Source: Bacteroidia bacterium (GTDB lineage Bacteria > Bacteroidota > Bacteroidia > B-17B0 > Aurantibacillaceae). From it: a DNA stretch of 64,000 bases. This document shows, in pieces, positions 1 through 8,827 of this stretch. Under the pieces are notes generated by a model that saw nothing but the letters and a program-made list of their open reading frames with translations, made no database searches and was not told where the DNA came from. The stretch is from positions 1 through 64,000 of the forward strand of contig JALHRL010000012.1 in assembly GCA_022841465.1 (NCBI GenBank). The letters run 5' to 3'. Every line of letters starts with the position of its first letter. The stretch's first letter is position 1. Both the position numbers and the translations under genes were made by a program.

Positions 1-586
1 ACGCTGTCACCCCACTTAAGGGCTCCAACCGCTTGTAAGCGCATGGTTTCAGGTTCTATTTCACTCCGTTGTTCACGGTTCTTTTCACCTTTCCTTCACA
101 GTACTAGTTCACTATCGGTGTCTTAGGAGTATTTAGCCTTACCGGATGGTGCCGGCAAATTCCTACAGGGCGTCTCCGACCCCGCAGTACTCAGGATACT
201 ACTAGGTATAAAATTTATTTCACATACGGGACTATCACCCTCTATGGTCGGCCTTTCCAAACCTGTTCTATTATAAACCTTAAGTCCACATTGTAGTCCT
301 ATAACCCCACAGTAACCGTAATTACTATGGTTTAGGCTCTTTCGCGTTCGCTCGCCACTACTTGCGAAATCATATGTTATTTTCTTCTCCTCCGCCTACT
401 TAGATGTTTCAGTTCAGCGGGTTTGCTCTCTTTCGAGTGATATACCTTCAGTATACCGGGTTGCCCCATTCGGAAATCTGCGGATCAATTTGTATTTGCC
501 AATCCCCGCAGCTTATCGCAGCTTATCACGTCCTTCGTCGCCTCTAAGACCCAAGGCATCCTCCATGCGCCCTTATTTACTTTCTT
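1..586 (-). rRNA. 23S ribosomal RNA, 5' part (cut by window edge)
   Basis: Read on the minus strand, the segment has the conserved start of 23S rRNA, including GGATGCC at 561-555, the GAGGCGACGAAGGACGTG stretch and the TTTCCGAATGGGG motif. Aligning GGATGCC with its E. coli position places the 5' end near 586. About the first 590 nt of the gene are present and the rest lies beyond base 1. It is the last gene seen of the operon 16S-tRNA-Ile-tRNA-Ala-23S. The end is estimated by comparison, not mapped. Confidence 0.95.
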
Positions 587-851
587 TTATTGTGCTCTTA
601 GCACTAGTTTTACCCGCTTTTGCTCAGGTAAAACAAAAATTTTATTTTTTAAAGAAGTTTAATCTTCTTTGTGAAGAATTATTTCATCTTCATCTGTTGT
701 TCACAACACTTTTTGCTAATTGCTTAACAAAATTTGTTCTCGTGTCTTTATCAATATGTCAAAGAACTTATTCGTAGTGTTTAGTTTTTAGTGATTAGTT
801 TTTAATATCGCTATTCAAAACTAAAAACTCATCATTCAACACTACTATCTG
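587..851 (-). other. tRNA-Ala to 23S internal transcribed spacer
   Basis: No gene is supported here. The spacer holds an imperfect hairpin at about 776-843, with AGTGTT/AACACT ends and TAGTTTT/AAAACTA inside. It also holds the 11-nt element AATATGTCAAA (753-763, plus-strand reading), whose exact reverse complement lies in the 16S leader at 2901-2911. An open frame at 490-777 runs from 23S into this spacer and is not a gene. Confidence 0.8.
753..763 (-). repeat. 3' arm of a candidate 16S rRNA processing stem
   Basis: In the transcript this reads TTTGACATATT, within TTCTTTGACATATTG. It is exactly complementary to AATATGTCAAA in the 16S leader (2911-2901). Pairing would loop out 16S and both tRNAs. 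Such flanking stems are known substrates for RNase III in other bacteria; that role is inferred here. The motif may also act as an antitermination box. Confidence 0.5.
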
Positions 852-929
<78 letters not shown>

Positions 930-958
930 TTTTTAAGTTATTAAGTTTGTTAGTTTTT

Positions 959-986
959 AAGTTTAGAAAGTTACCTTTCTAAACTT
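959..986 (-). repeat. 12-bp perfect hairpin between tRNA-Ile and tRNA-Ala
   Basis: The arms 959-970 (AAGTTTAGAAAG) and 975-986 (CTTTCTAAACTT) are exact reverse complements around a 4-nt loop. It lies in the transcribed spacer of the rRNA operon. It is probably a structural or processing element; no T-run follows, so it is unlikely to be a terminator. Confidence 0.6.
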
Positions 987-1009
987 TTGAACTTTCTAAA
1001 CTCCCTAAC

Positions 1010-1026
1010 TCGCGCCAAAGGCGCGA
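1010..1026 (-). repeat. GC-rich hairpin directly 3' of tRNA-Ile
   Basis: TCGCGCC (1010-1016) and GGCGCGA (1020-1026) form a 7-bp stem with a 3-nt loop. In the transcript it starts two bases after the tRNA-Ile discriminator base. It stands out in AT-rich spacer. It may protect or guide 3' trimming of the tRNA; this is inference. Confidence 0.6.
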
Positions 1027-1028
1027 TG

Positions 1029-1102
1029 TAGTCCCGACCAGAGTTGAACTGGTGACCTCTACATTATCAGTGTAGCGCTCTAACCAACTGAGCTACGGGA
1101 CT
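1029..1102 (-). tRNA. tRNA-Ile (anticodon GAT)
   Basis: A 74-nt cloverleaf on the minus strand with acceptor arms AGTCCCG and CGGGACT. The anticodon stem CTACA/TGTAG encloses the loop CTGATAA with GAT. The T arm has GTTCAACTC. The discriminator is A and CCA is not encoded. It is the first tRNA after 16S, as in most bacterial rRNA operons. Confidence 0.96.
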
Positions 1103-1357
1103 ATTTTATTTAAGATTTTTGATTCTTTGATTTTAGATCTCAATCCTAAACCTTAAATCTTACTTCTTAAATCTTAAATCCTGAATATCTCAGTAGTAGT
1201 AAGCCCTACCCTTTGTTGGTGGGTATTTCTTTCAGCTTCTTTCTTAAAACTCCTTTTAAGAATAAGTATGATAAACCAAAAAAACAGCAAATTAATTATA
1301 ATTCGAACTTTGCTTGTACTTCATTTGTGCCCCTTTGTAACGGAAAGGAACCTCTCC
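1103..1357 (-). other. 16S to tRNA-Ile internal transcribed spacer
   Basis: No gene is supported. The spacer contains AATCTTAAAT-type repeats, including an exact 11-bp inverted pair: ATTTAAGATTT at 1108-1118 and AAATCTTAAAT at 1169-1179. This can fold into a stem in the pre-rRNA. Open frames at 1213-1567 run into 16S and are not genes. Confidence 0.75.
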
Positions 1358-2879
<1,522 letters not shown>

Positions 2880-3150
2880 AAAAATTGTTTGATTCCTTAA
2901 TTTGACATATTAAGGTTGAATGTCTGTTAAAGCATTCCTTCCCTTGGGGCTCTGAAGCTGCGTTTGTTCTCTGTTACAAGAAACTTGCTATCTTTTGGTT
3001 ATCAATCTTTTCAATGAACGTGGAAACTATTACTAATCTCCTTTTATTTTCCTCTCAGGTTTTATCCCGATTTTTTTTCCCTCTTTTATCCCCCTCGCCC
3101 TTATCATCACTCACTTTCCTCACTTCTCCTAATCGCACTACTCCGTTTGG
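2880..3150 (-). other. 16S leader of the rRNA operon
   Basis: A transcribed leader of about 270 nt between the promoter and 16S. It contains a hairpin with arms CCTTAAT (2895-2901) and ATTAAGG (2909-2915). Its strand includes the 11-nt element paired with the spacer before 23S. An 81-codon open frame at 3014-3259 on the plus strand has low-complexity Ser/Leu/Phe content and overlaps the rRNA promoter, so it is not called. Confidence 0.6.
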
Positions 3151-3156
3151 GGGCTG

Positions 3157-3187
3157 CAAAAATACACCCTTTTTTCTTATTTGCAAA
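3157..3187 (-). promoter_or_regulatory. rRNA operon promoter (Bacteroidota type)
   Basis: On the minus strand there is a -33 TTTG (3187-3184), a 19-nt spacer, and a -7 TATTTTTG (3164-3157) that fits TAnnTTTG exactly. The -7 box is followed by CAGCCCCC. This matches the known Bacteroidota housekeeping promoter. The predicted start of transcription is near 3150. Confidence 0.85.
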
Positions 3188-3344
3188 ATAAATTTGAGGT
3201 ATTTGTACAAAAAATTATTTGTCTTTTCGATAAACTTGATTTTAAGCCCGTTGAATTAATTGTGTTTCGCCTTATAAGTAATAAATCTAAGCCATTTAAA
3301 AGAAAATAATAATACTTAAATTCATGCCCTTAAACCCTTGAAAT

Positions 3345-3758
3345 ATGGCCAGTTTAAACAAAGTAATACTTATTGGAAATTTAGGCAAAGATCCGGAGAT
3401 TAAATATTTGGAAGGAAATATTGCGCGAGTTGGTTTTAGCCTTGCTACAACTGAATCTTATAAAGACAAAGCAGGAAACAGAACCGACCAAACCGAGTGG
3501 CACAATATAGTAATGTGGCGCAGCGTTGCCGAAAATGCAGAAAAGCTATTAAAAAAGGGAATGCAGATATATATAGAAGGACGAATACACAACAGGCAAT
3601 GGAATGATAAAGAAGGACAAAAAAGAAACATAACTGAGATAGTTGCCGATAGTTTTAAAATACTGGGTAAACGTGAATCACCTTCCCCACAAGGCTCCGG
3701 AGGATTTGATAATGATGTGAATTTTGATGATTTAAACACTAAGGATCTTCCGTTTTAA
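3345..3758 (+). CDS. ssb: single-stranded DNA-binding protein
   Basis: A 137-residue SSB that coats single-stranded DNA in replication and repair. The OB fold fills residues 1-108, starting MASLNKVILIGNLGKDPEIK and containing the WHNIVMWRSVAENAEKLLKKG core. A short Gly/Asp tail ends in DLPF, the acidic-Pro-Phe tip that recruits partner proteins. The ATG at 3345 gives the standard family start. It is followed at once by gldD on the same strand; in many Flavobacteriia ssb sits beside the gld genes. No clear promoter box was found upstream. Confidence 0.96.
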   Translation: MASLNKVILIGNLGKDPEIKYLEGNIARVGFSLATTESYKDKAGNRTDQTEWHNIVMWRSVAENAEKLLKKGMQIYIEGRIHNRQWNDKEGQKRNITEIVADSFKILGKRESPSPQGSGGFDNDVNFDDLNTKDLPF

Positions 3759-3770
3759 TTGCTCAATACT

Positions 3771-4370
3771 ATGAATTTAAAAAAAAGTTTTTTATTAATC
3801 ACTACTTTGTTTTTTATTGCACCGCTCTTTAATTCGTGTGATGAAGACGAAGAAGTTATTTCGCCAAAGCCACGAGGTTATTTTAGAGTAAAAATGCCTG
3901 AAAAAAAATACCGCGTTTACTCGGGAAACTGTCCGTTTGAGTTTGAAATTCCGGAATATTCCATCATTAACCAAGATAAACATGCAGGCGCAGAGCCTTG
4001 CTGGTTAAATTTAGACTTTCCTCAATTTAAGGCAACCGTGCATCTGAGTTACAAAAAAGTAGAAAACAATATTGCCCTTTATTTAGAAGACGCGCGTGGT
4101 TTTGCGGTTAAGCATCAAATAAAAGCAACCGGAATGGACGAAAGTATTATTATTCGCGATAGTGCCAACGTTTATGGTTTACTTTATGATATAGAAGGGA
4201 ACACCGCCTCATCCCTTCAGTTTTACTTAACCGATAGCACAAATCATTTTTTACGTGGTGCACTATATTTTAATGCTGCCCCAAATATTGATTCGTTAAG
4301 AATGATTATTGGTTTTATTAGAGAAGATGTTTTGCAATTAATTAAAACTGCAAAATGGAAAGAGAAATAA
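3771..4370 (+). CDS. gldD: gliding motility / T9SS lipoprotein GldD
   Basis: A lipoprotein of about 199 residues. The signal segment MNLKKSFLLITTLFFIAPLF is followed by the lipobox Cys in FNSC. The mature part starts with PKPRGYFRVKMPEKKYR and has CPFEFEIPEYS, the recognisable GldD opening. GldD is needed for gliding and the type IX secretion system in Flavobacterium johnsoniae; its exact job is unresolved. The frame could open at a TTG at 3759, but the ATG at 3771 begins the signal peptide exactly. It lies 12 bp after ssb. In F. johnsoniae gldE sits between ssb and gldD; it is absent here. Confidence 0.88.
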   Translation: MNLKKSFLLITTLFFIAPLFNSCDEDEEVISPKPRGYFRVKMPEKKYRVYSGNCPFEFEIPEYSIINQDKHAGAEPCWLNLDFPQFKATVHLSYKKVENNIALYLEDARGFAVKHQIKATGMDESIIIRDSANVYGLLYDIEGNTASSLQFYLTDSTNHFLRGALYFNAAPNIDSLRMIIGFIREDVLQLIKTAKWKEK

Positions 4371-4823
4371 TTAATTTCTAATCATTAATAAATTTCCATC
4401 GTATGAAGTTGCGTATTGCTTCAATTGCCATGCAGCGGAACTGTGCATTACTGCACCATCAACAATTTGCCATTGCCCATTTTTTATTGTGTCTTTGCAA
4501 GTAAAATTATCTGCTTGAACTTTTACAGCAGAAGCAGGGTTATTTGGATTTTCAGGCGAAGTACGCTCCAACGCAACAAATAACTCCATGGTTTTTCTAT
4601 AAATAATTAATCCGTTTATTCCTGCTCCCGGATAATACATCCAACCACCAATAGCCTGAATTTTGAAATTAGACGGATCATTTGGGTAAATATTTACACT
4701 AACCGGAACATTAGGAATAGGATATTGAGGCGGAGTTTCTGTTTTCTTTTTTTTGCAAGAAAAAAGTGCAAGAAAAAGTAAGAACACCGTTAAAATTTTA
4801 CAATTATTTATTAATCCCTTCAA
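4371..4823 (-). CDS. lipoprotein with a degenerate Rieske-like fold
   Basis: A 150-residue lipoprotein starting at TTG (4823-4821). The signal ends in the lipobox LFSC (Cys23), followed by KKKK. The rest resembles small Bacteroidota Rieske-like lipoproteins: a GGWMYYPG turn, a GLIIYRK strand, an ALERTSPENP segment, and a VDGAV...WQLKQYATSYDGNLL end. In homologues I know, the ligand loops carry CPYxP and CCGSxF with Cys/His ligands. Here the first loop has no Cys and the second keeps a single Cys (Cys109). An iron-sulfur cluster is therefore unlikely. It converges on gldD, whose stop abuts its own. The family assignment is from memory of sequence pattern. Confidence 0.65.
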   Translation of the reverse strand: MKGLINNCKILTVFLLFLALFSCKKKKTETPPQYPIPNVPVSVNIYPNDPSNFKIQAIGGWMYYPGAGINGLIIYRKTMELFVALERTSPENPNNPASAVKVQADNFTCKDTIKNGQWQIVDGAVMHSSAAWQLKQYATSYDGNLLMIRN

Positions 4824-4861
4824 TTGAAACTGCTGTATAAAAAATTAAACAAACATTTAAT

Positions 4862-4869
4862 TACATTTG
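4862..4869 (+). promoter_or_regulatory. possible -7 box before the S41 peptidase
   Basis: TACATTTG fits TAnnTTTG and lies 31 bp before the ATG at 4900. No good TTTG or TTG lies 17-23 bp upstream, so this is a weak call. Confidence 0.4.
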
Positions 4870-4899
4870 TAATTCTATTAGCAACAAAGTTAGTTAAAA

Positions 4900-6546
4900 A
4901 TGCACTCGGAGCCAAACGATCACAATTCCCATAAAAAAAGTAATGCGCTAATGCCTCTTTATTTTGCATTGGTACTTGTGGCCGGTATTGGCAGTGGCTA
5001 TCTTATTACCAAAAAAAGTGTGCAGCCAATAATGTTGAACTCCAACTTTCATGCAATTAATGGGGGTAAAATGACTCAACTAATTAATTTTATTGAAAAG
5101 CAATACGTTGATACCATTAACCCTAAATTACTTGAAGAAAAAGCAATTACCAGCTTATTAAAAAATCTTGACCCACACAGTGATTATATACCGGCGCGCG
5201 ATTTTGAAATGGTAAATGAACCTTTAGAAGGCAACTTTGACGGAATAGGTGTTGAGTTTAATATTATTAAAGATACCGTGCGCGTTATTAACCCAATTGT
5301 TGGAGGGCCATCAGAAAAATTAGGTATAAAAGCAGGAGATAAAATTATTAAAGTAAACGGGAAAAATATTACTGGTAAAGACATTACCTCAAAAATTGTT
5401 TTTGAAAAATTGCGTGGAAAAAGCGGTAGTAAAGTATCGGTTAGTATTTTAAGAAACTCCGTTAAGAAACCCATTGAATTTACAATTACACGAGGCAAAA
5501 TTCCTTTGTACAGCATAGATATATCATACATAATAAAACCCGGTATTGGCTACATAAAAATCAGCAAGTTTGCAAGCACTACCTACGATGAATATTTAGA
5601 TGCCTTTAACACTTTAAGTGCAAAAGGAATGAAAAAATTAATTCTTGACCTTAGAGGAAACGGAGGAGGATTTTTAAGAACAGCATACGAACTTGCAGAC
5701 GAATTTTTAATTAATGGATTACAGATTGTTTATACAGAAGGCAAAGCACATCCTAAAAAATTATACAGCGCAACAACACGCGGTGGTTTTGAAAACAATG
5801 AACTGGTTGTTTTAATTGATGAAAACAGCGCAAGTGCAAGTGAAATTGTTGCAGGTGCTTTGCAAGATAACGACAGAGCTACAATTATTGGCAGAAGAAG
5901 TTTTGGTAAAGGTTTGGTGCAAGACCAAATAGATTTACCCGATGGTTCAGGCATTAGATTAACGGTAGCGCGCTATTATACACCAACCGGAAGATGTATT
6001 CAAAAACCTTATGACCACGGAAATGAAGCTTATTATAGCGAAGAATACGACAGATATGATAATGGCGAATTATACAACTTTGATAGTATTAAGGTGGATA
6101 AAACAAAACAATACAAAACACCGGCAGGTAAAATTGTTTACGGCGGAGGCGGCATAGTACCCGATGTGTTTGTTCCTGCAGATTCTTCTAAATACGGGTA
6201 TTTGGTTAACCGACTTTTTTACGCAGGACATGTAAATTCTTTTGCATTTGAATTTGCCGATAAAAAGCGTGATTGGTTTTTAAAACAATTTCCAAATTCA
6301 AACGATTTTAACACTAAATTTAATGTGGATGAATCGGTTTTAAAGGAATTTATGAATTATGTGCAAATGAAAAAAGATAATGGCGACATAAAAACAAATT
6401 TAAATTATTTAAAAGGATTGGATAATTTGCTTAAAGCACTAATAGGCAGAAACTTGTTTGATAAAGATTCTTATTACCCCATTTTAAACTACAATGATAA
6501 TTGTGTAATTAAAGCATTAGAAGTTTTGTCGAAAGAAAAAAAATAA
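4900..6546 (+). CDS. S41 family C-terminal processing peptidase
   Basis: A 548-residue periplasmic serine protease of the CtpA/Prc family, which trims the C termini of exported proteins. There is one N-terminal membrane segment at about 17-36 (LMPLYFALVLVAGIGSGYLI). A PDZ domain at about 105-190 contains GIGVEFN and GIKAGDKIIKVNG. The catalytic core contains SASASEIVAGAL and RRSFGKGLVQ; Ser312 and Lys337 are 25 residues apart, as in the Ser-Lys dyad of Prc. The long C-terminal tail after 440 is of unknown role. It stands alone between convergent and unrelated genes. Confidence 0.93.
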   Translation: MHSEPNDHNSHKKSNALMPLYFALVLVAGIGSGYLITKKSVQPIMLNSNFHAINGGKMTQLINFIEKQYVDTINPKLLEEKAITSLLKNLDPHSDYIPARDFEMVNEPLEGNFDGIGVEFNIIKDTVRVINPIVGGPSEKLGIKAGDKIIKVNGKNITGKDITSKIVFEKLRGKSGSKVSVSILRNSVKKPIEFTITRGKIPLYSIDISYIIKPGIGYIKISKFASTTYDEYLDAFNTLSAKGMKKLILDLRGNGGGFLRTAYELADEFLINGLQIVYTEGKAHPKKLYSATTRGGFENNELVVLIDENSASASEIVAGALQDNDRATIIGRRSFGKGLVQDQIDLPDGSGIRLTVARYYTPTGRCIQKPYDHGNEAYYSEEYDRYDNGELYNFDSIKVDKTKQYKTPAGKIVYGGGGIVPDVFVPADSSKYGYLVNRLFYAGHVNSFAFEFADKKRDWFLKQFPNSNDFNTKFNVDESVLKEFMNYVQMKKDNGDIKTNLNYLKGLDNLLKALIGRNLFDKDSYYPILNYNDNCVIKALEVLSKEKK

Positions 6547-6621
6547 AATATCTTTTTTTAAAAAGTTTATATAGCTAACTTAGAGAAATAAAATAACAAT
6601 TAACCTTAAAAAGATAAAATT

Positions 6622-7233
6622 ATGTCGTTTGAATTACCAAAATTAAATTACGCCTTTAATGCGCTTGAGCCGCATATAGATGCAAAAACAATGGAAATAC
6701 ATCATGGTAAACACCACCAAGCATATGTAACCAATTTAAACAATGCCATACCCGGGAGCGGTGCCGAAGGAAAAAGTATTGAAGAAATTTGCAGAAACAT
6801 TTCTAAATACAGCATGCCTATCAGAAACAACGGTGGTGGACATTACAACCACACCTTATTTTGGGAAATAATGGCGCCTAACGCAGGTGGCCAACCAAGT
6901 GGTGAAGTTGCAAAAGCCATTGAAACTGATTTGGGCGGATTTGAAAAATTTAAAACCGATTTTGCAGCAGCAGGTGCTACCCGTTTTGGAAGCGGTTGGG
7001 CTTGGTTATCTGTTAAAGCAGATGGTAAACTTTGTGTTTGCAGTACACCAAACCAAGATAACCCTTTAATGGATATTGCAGAGTGCCCCGGTACTCCAAT
7101 TTTAGGGATGGATGTGTGGGAACACGCTTACTATTTAAATTACCAAAATCGCAGACCCGATTATATTAGTGCATTTTTTAATGTGATTAATTGGGCTAAG
7201 GTGAATGAGAATTACTTAAAAGCGAAGAAGTAA
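6622..7233 (+). CDS. sodA: superoxide dismutase, Mn/Fe family
   Basis: A 203-residue SOD that converts superoxide to hydrogen peroxide and oxygen. Metal ligands are His27 (in HHGKHHQAY), His77 (in HYNHTLFW), Asp164 and His168 (in [18 protein letters not shown]). The motifs NNGGGHYNH and GSGWAWL, and the Gln in PNQDNPLM, resemble the manganese type, but cambialistic use of iron cannot be excluded. No signal peptide is present, so it is cytoplasmic. A strong hairpin terminator follows at 7253-7285. Confidence 0.95.
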   Translation: MSFELPKLNYAFNALEPHIDAKTMEIHHGKHHQAYVTNLNNAIPGSGAEGKSIEEICRNISKYSMPIRNNGGGHYNHTLFWEIMAPNAGGQPSGEVAKAIETDLGGFEKFKTDFAAAGATRFGSGWAWLSVKADGKLCVCSTPNQDNPLMDIAECPGTPILGMDVWEHAYYLNYQNRRPDYISAFFNVINWAKVNENYLKAKK

Positions 7234-7252
7234 AACAATAATTATATAAAAC

Positions 7253-7285
7253 AAAAAAACCGACTAGTGATAGTCGGTTTTTTTT
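7253..7285. terminator. bidirectional terminator between sod and tRNA-Asn
   Basis: The stem AACCGACTA (from 7258) with TAGTCGGTT encloses the loop GTGA. It is extended by A-runs on the left and T-runs on the right, so it should end transcription both from sod on the plus strand and from tRNA-Asn on the minus strand, whose 3' end is at 7287. Confidence 0.85.
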
Positions 7286-7286
7286 G

Positions 7287-7360
7287 CTCCCCCTCCTGGG
7301 CTCGAACCAGGGACCCCATGATTAACAGTCATGTGCTCTAACCAGCTGAGCTAAGGAGGA
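7287..7360 (-). tRNA. tRNA-Asn (anticodon GTT)
   Basis: A 74-nt cloverleaf. The acceptor arms are TCCTCCT and AGGGGGA, the anticodon stem is CATGA/TCATG and the loop CTGTTAA contains GTT. The T loop is TTCGAGC. The discriminator is G and CCA is not encoded. It is a single-gene transcript with its own promoter at 7378-7408 and terminator at 7253-7285. Confidence 0.96.
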
Positions 7361-7377
7361 ATTTCTGATTAGGGCTG

Positions 7378-7408
7378 CAAATTTAATACGCATTTTCGAA
7401 ATAAACAA
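7378..7408 (-). promoter_or_regulatory. tRNA-Asn promoter
   Basis: On the minus strand there is a -33 TTG (7408-7406), a 20-nt spacer, and a -7 TAAATTTG (7385-7378), followed by CAGCCC. The leader would be only about 10 nt. The -7 box plus CAGCCC is the same as in the rRNA promoter at 3157. Confidence 0.75.
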
Positions 7409-7416
7409 TATATTTG
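7409..7416 (+). promoter_or_regulatory. -7 box of the PfkB kinase gene
   Basis: TATATTTG fits TAnnTTTG and is 25 bp before the ATG at 7442. It directly abuts the -33 element of the divergent tRNA-Asn promoter. No good -33 was seen. Confidence 0.5.
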
Positions 7417-7441
7417 CCATAAATTTCAAAAATCACACAGA

Positions 7442-8365
7442 ATGAGCCTTTTAGTAGTTGGTACGGTTGCTTTTGACGCAATAGAAACTCCATTTGGTAA
7501 AACCGACAAGATTGTTGGTGGCGCCGCATCTTACATATCATTAGCTGCTTCTTATTTCCATAGAAATATTAGTTTAGTTTCAGTTATTGGCGACGATTTT
7601 CCGAAAGAGTTTTTAAATACTTTGGAAAAATCGGGCGTTGACTTGGCCGGTTTACAAATTAAAAAAGGAGAAAAATCTTTTTTTTGGAGCGGTAAATACC
7701 ACAACGATTTAAATAACCGCGATACTTTAGATACACAATTAAACGTTTTAGAAAATTTTGATCCGGTTGTACCTGAGTCGGCAAAAAACTGCGACTTTTT
7801 AATGTTAGGAAATTTGGTGCCTGCGATACAACAAAAAGTTATTACCCAAATGGCAAAACGCCCTAAATTAATTGTGTTAGACACCATGAATTTTTGGATG
7901 GATGTTGCCTTAGAAGATTTAAAGAAAACATTAGCAATGATTGATGTTTTAACCATTAACGATTCTGAAGCTCGTCAACTTTCTGGTGAATACTCACTTG
8001 TAAAAGCTGCACAAAAAATATTAGCAATGGGTCCGAAGGTTTTAGTAATTAAAAAAGGTGAGCACGGTGCTTTGTTATTTAATAAAGAAGAAGTTTTCTT
8101 TGCTCCTGCACTTCCGCTTGAAGAAGTATTTGACCCAACCGGAGCAGGTGACAGTTTTGCCGGAGGCTTTATTGGTTACTTAGCAAAAACCAAAGATATC
8201 AGTTTTGAAAACATGAAACGCGCCATTATTTTTGGAAGCGCCATGGCAAGTTTTACTGTTGAAAAATTTGGAACGGAAAGATTAATTGGTTTATCGCAAG
8301 AAGATGTTGATGAGCGTGTGCAAGAGTTTATTGATTTAGTTCAGTTTGATATTTCATTGGTTTAA
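7442..8365 (+). CDS. PfkB family sugar/nucleoside kinase
   Basis: A 307-residue ribokinase-fold enzyme that phosphorylates a sugar or nucleoside with ATP. The N-terminal signature region includes GGAASYISLAASYF and SVIGDDFP. The C-terminal motif DPTGAGDSFAGGF carries the catalytic base Asp237 and the anion hole. The substrate cannot be read from the sequence. It stands alone, with a promoter box shared back to back with tRNA-Asn and a terminator stem just after the stop. Confidence 0.88.
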   Translation: MSLLVVGTVAFDAIETPFGKTDKIVGGAASYISLAASYFHRNISLVSVIGDDFPKEFLNTLEKSGVDLAGLQIKKGEKSFFWSGKYHNDLNNRDTLDTQLNVLENFDPVVPESAKNCDFLMLGNLVPAIQQKVITQMAKRPKLIVLDTMNFWMDVALEDLKKTLAMIDVLTINDSEARQLSGEYSLVKAAQKILAMGPKVLVIKKGEHGALLFNKEEVFFAPALPLEEVFDPTGAGDSFAGGFIGYLAKTKDISFENMKRAIIFGSAMASFTVEKFGTERLIGLSQEDVDERVQEFIDLVQFDISLV

Positions 8366-8379
8366 AAAAAAAGAATACT

Positions 8380-8760
8380 TTAAAACCAACCGCCTTGCTT
8401 TCCTAAGTCACGGCGGTTTTTTTTTGTTGGTCTGCCACTACCCTTCTCTTGTTTTACATTCACTTTAAAAAACATGGTTTCCAACTTTCTTTCTTTTTCT
8501 ATTGGTGGCGAATGATCGATATAGGCATCCTTTACTTTTTCATAGGCTTGTCTTTTATCAATTACTAAAACAACTTCAATTGTTTTTTTATACCCGTCGC
8601 CAATAGTAATGGTATAGGTATCATTAACTTGAACTACTCGCGAAGCTTTTACCAAATTTCCTTTTAGCTTTACTTTACCGGCTTTAATTGCATTAGAGGC
8701 AAGTGTACGCGATTTAAACATGCGAATTGCCCATAAATAAGTATCAAGCCTAACTTCCAT
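8380..8760 (-). CDS. S4-domain RNA-binding protein, Hsp15 family
   Basis: About 126 residues from the ATG at 8760 (MEVRLDTYLWAIRMFKSRT), which matches the family start; a 13-residue longer form from 8799 is open but has no family support. The S4 domain fills about residues 1-60 (ASNAIKAGKVKLKG...). The basic tail contains GRPTKKNRRDLGK. Hsp15 binds ribosomal RNA on stalled 50S subunits with a nascent chain. It is divergent from holA. Confidence 0.87.
   Translation of the reverse strand: MEVRLDTYLWAIRMFKSRTLASNAIKAGKVKLKGNLVKASRVVQVNDTYTITIGDGYKKTIEVVLVIDKRQAYEKVKDAYIDHSPPIEKERKLETMFFKVNVKQEKGSGRPTKKNRRDLGKQGGWF
8388..8425 (+). terminator. terminator of the PfkB kinase gene, inside the opposing gene
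   Basis: AACCGCC (8388-8394) pairs with GGCGGTT (8412-8418), followed by nine T. It lies within the last codons of the minus-strand S4 gene, so the Gly-rich C terminus of that protein is encoded by the terminator stem. Confidence 0.7.
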
Positions 8761-8827
8761 TGTTGTAAAATTATAGATAAAATGTGACTTTAAATTCATA
8801 GTTAATTATGTAAATTCACAAAAGTTA

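Noticed and set aside
490-777. 95-codon open frame on the plus strand
   Set aside because: It runs antisense through the 23S 5' end and the transcribed spacer; its length is by chance and it shows no protein family features.
3014-3259. 81-codon open frame rich in Ser, Leu and Phe
   Set aside because: It overlaps the 16S leader and the rRNA promoter on the other strand, and its composition is that of translated spacer.
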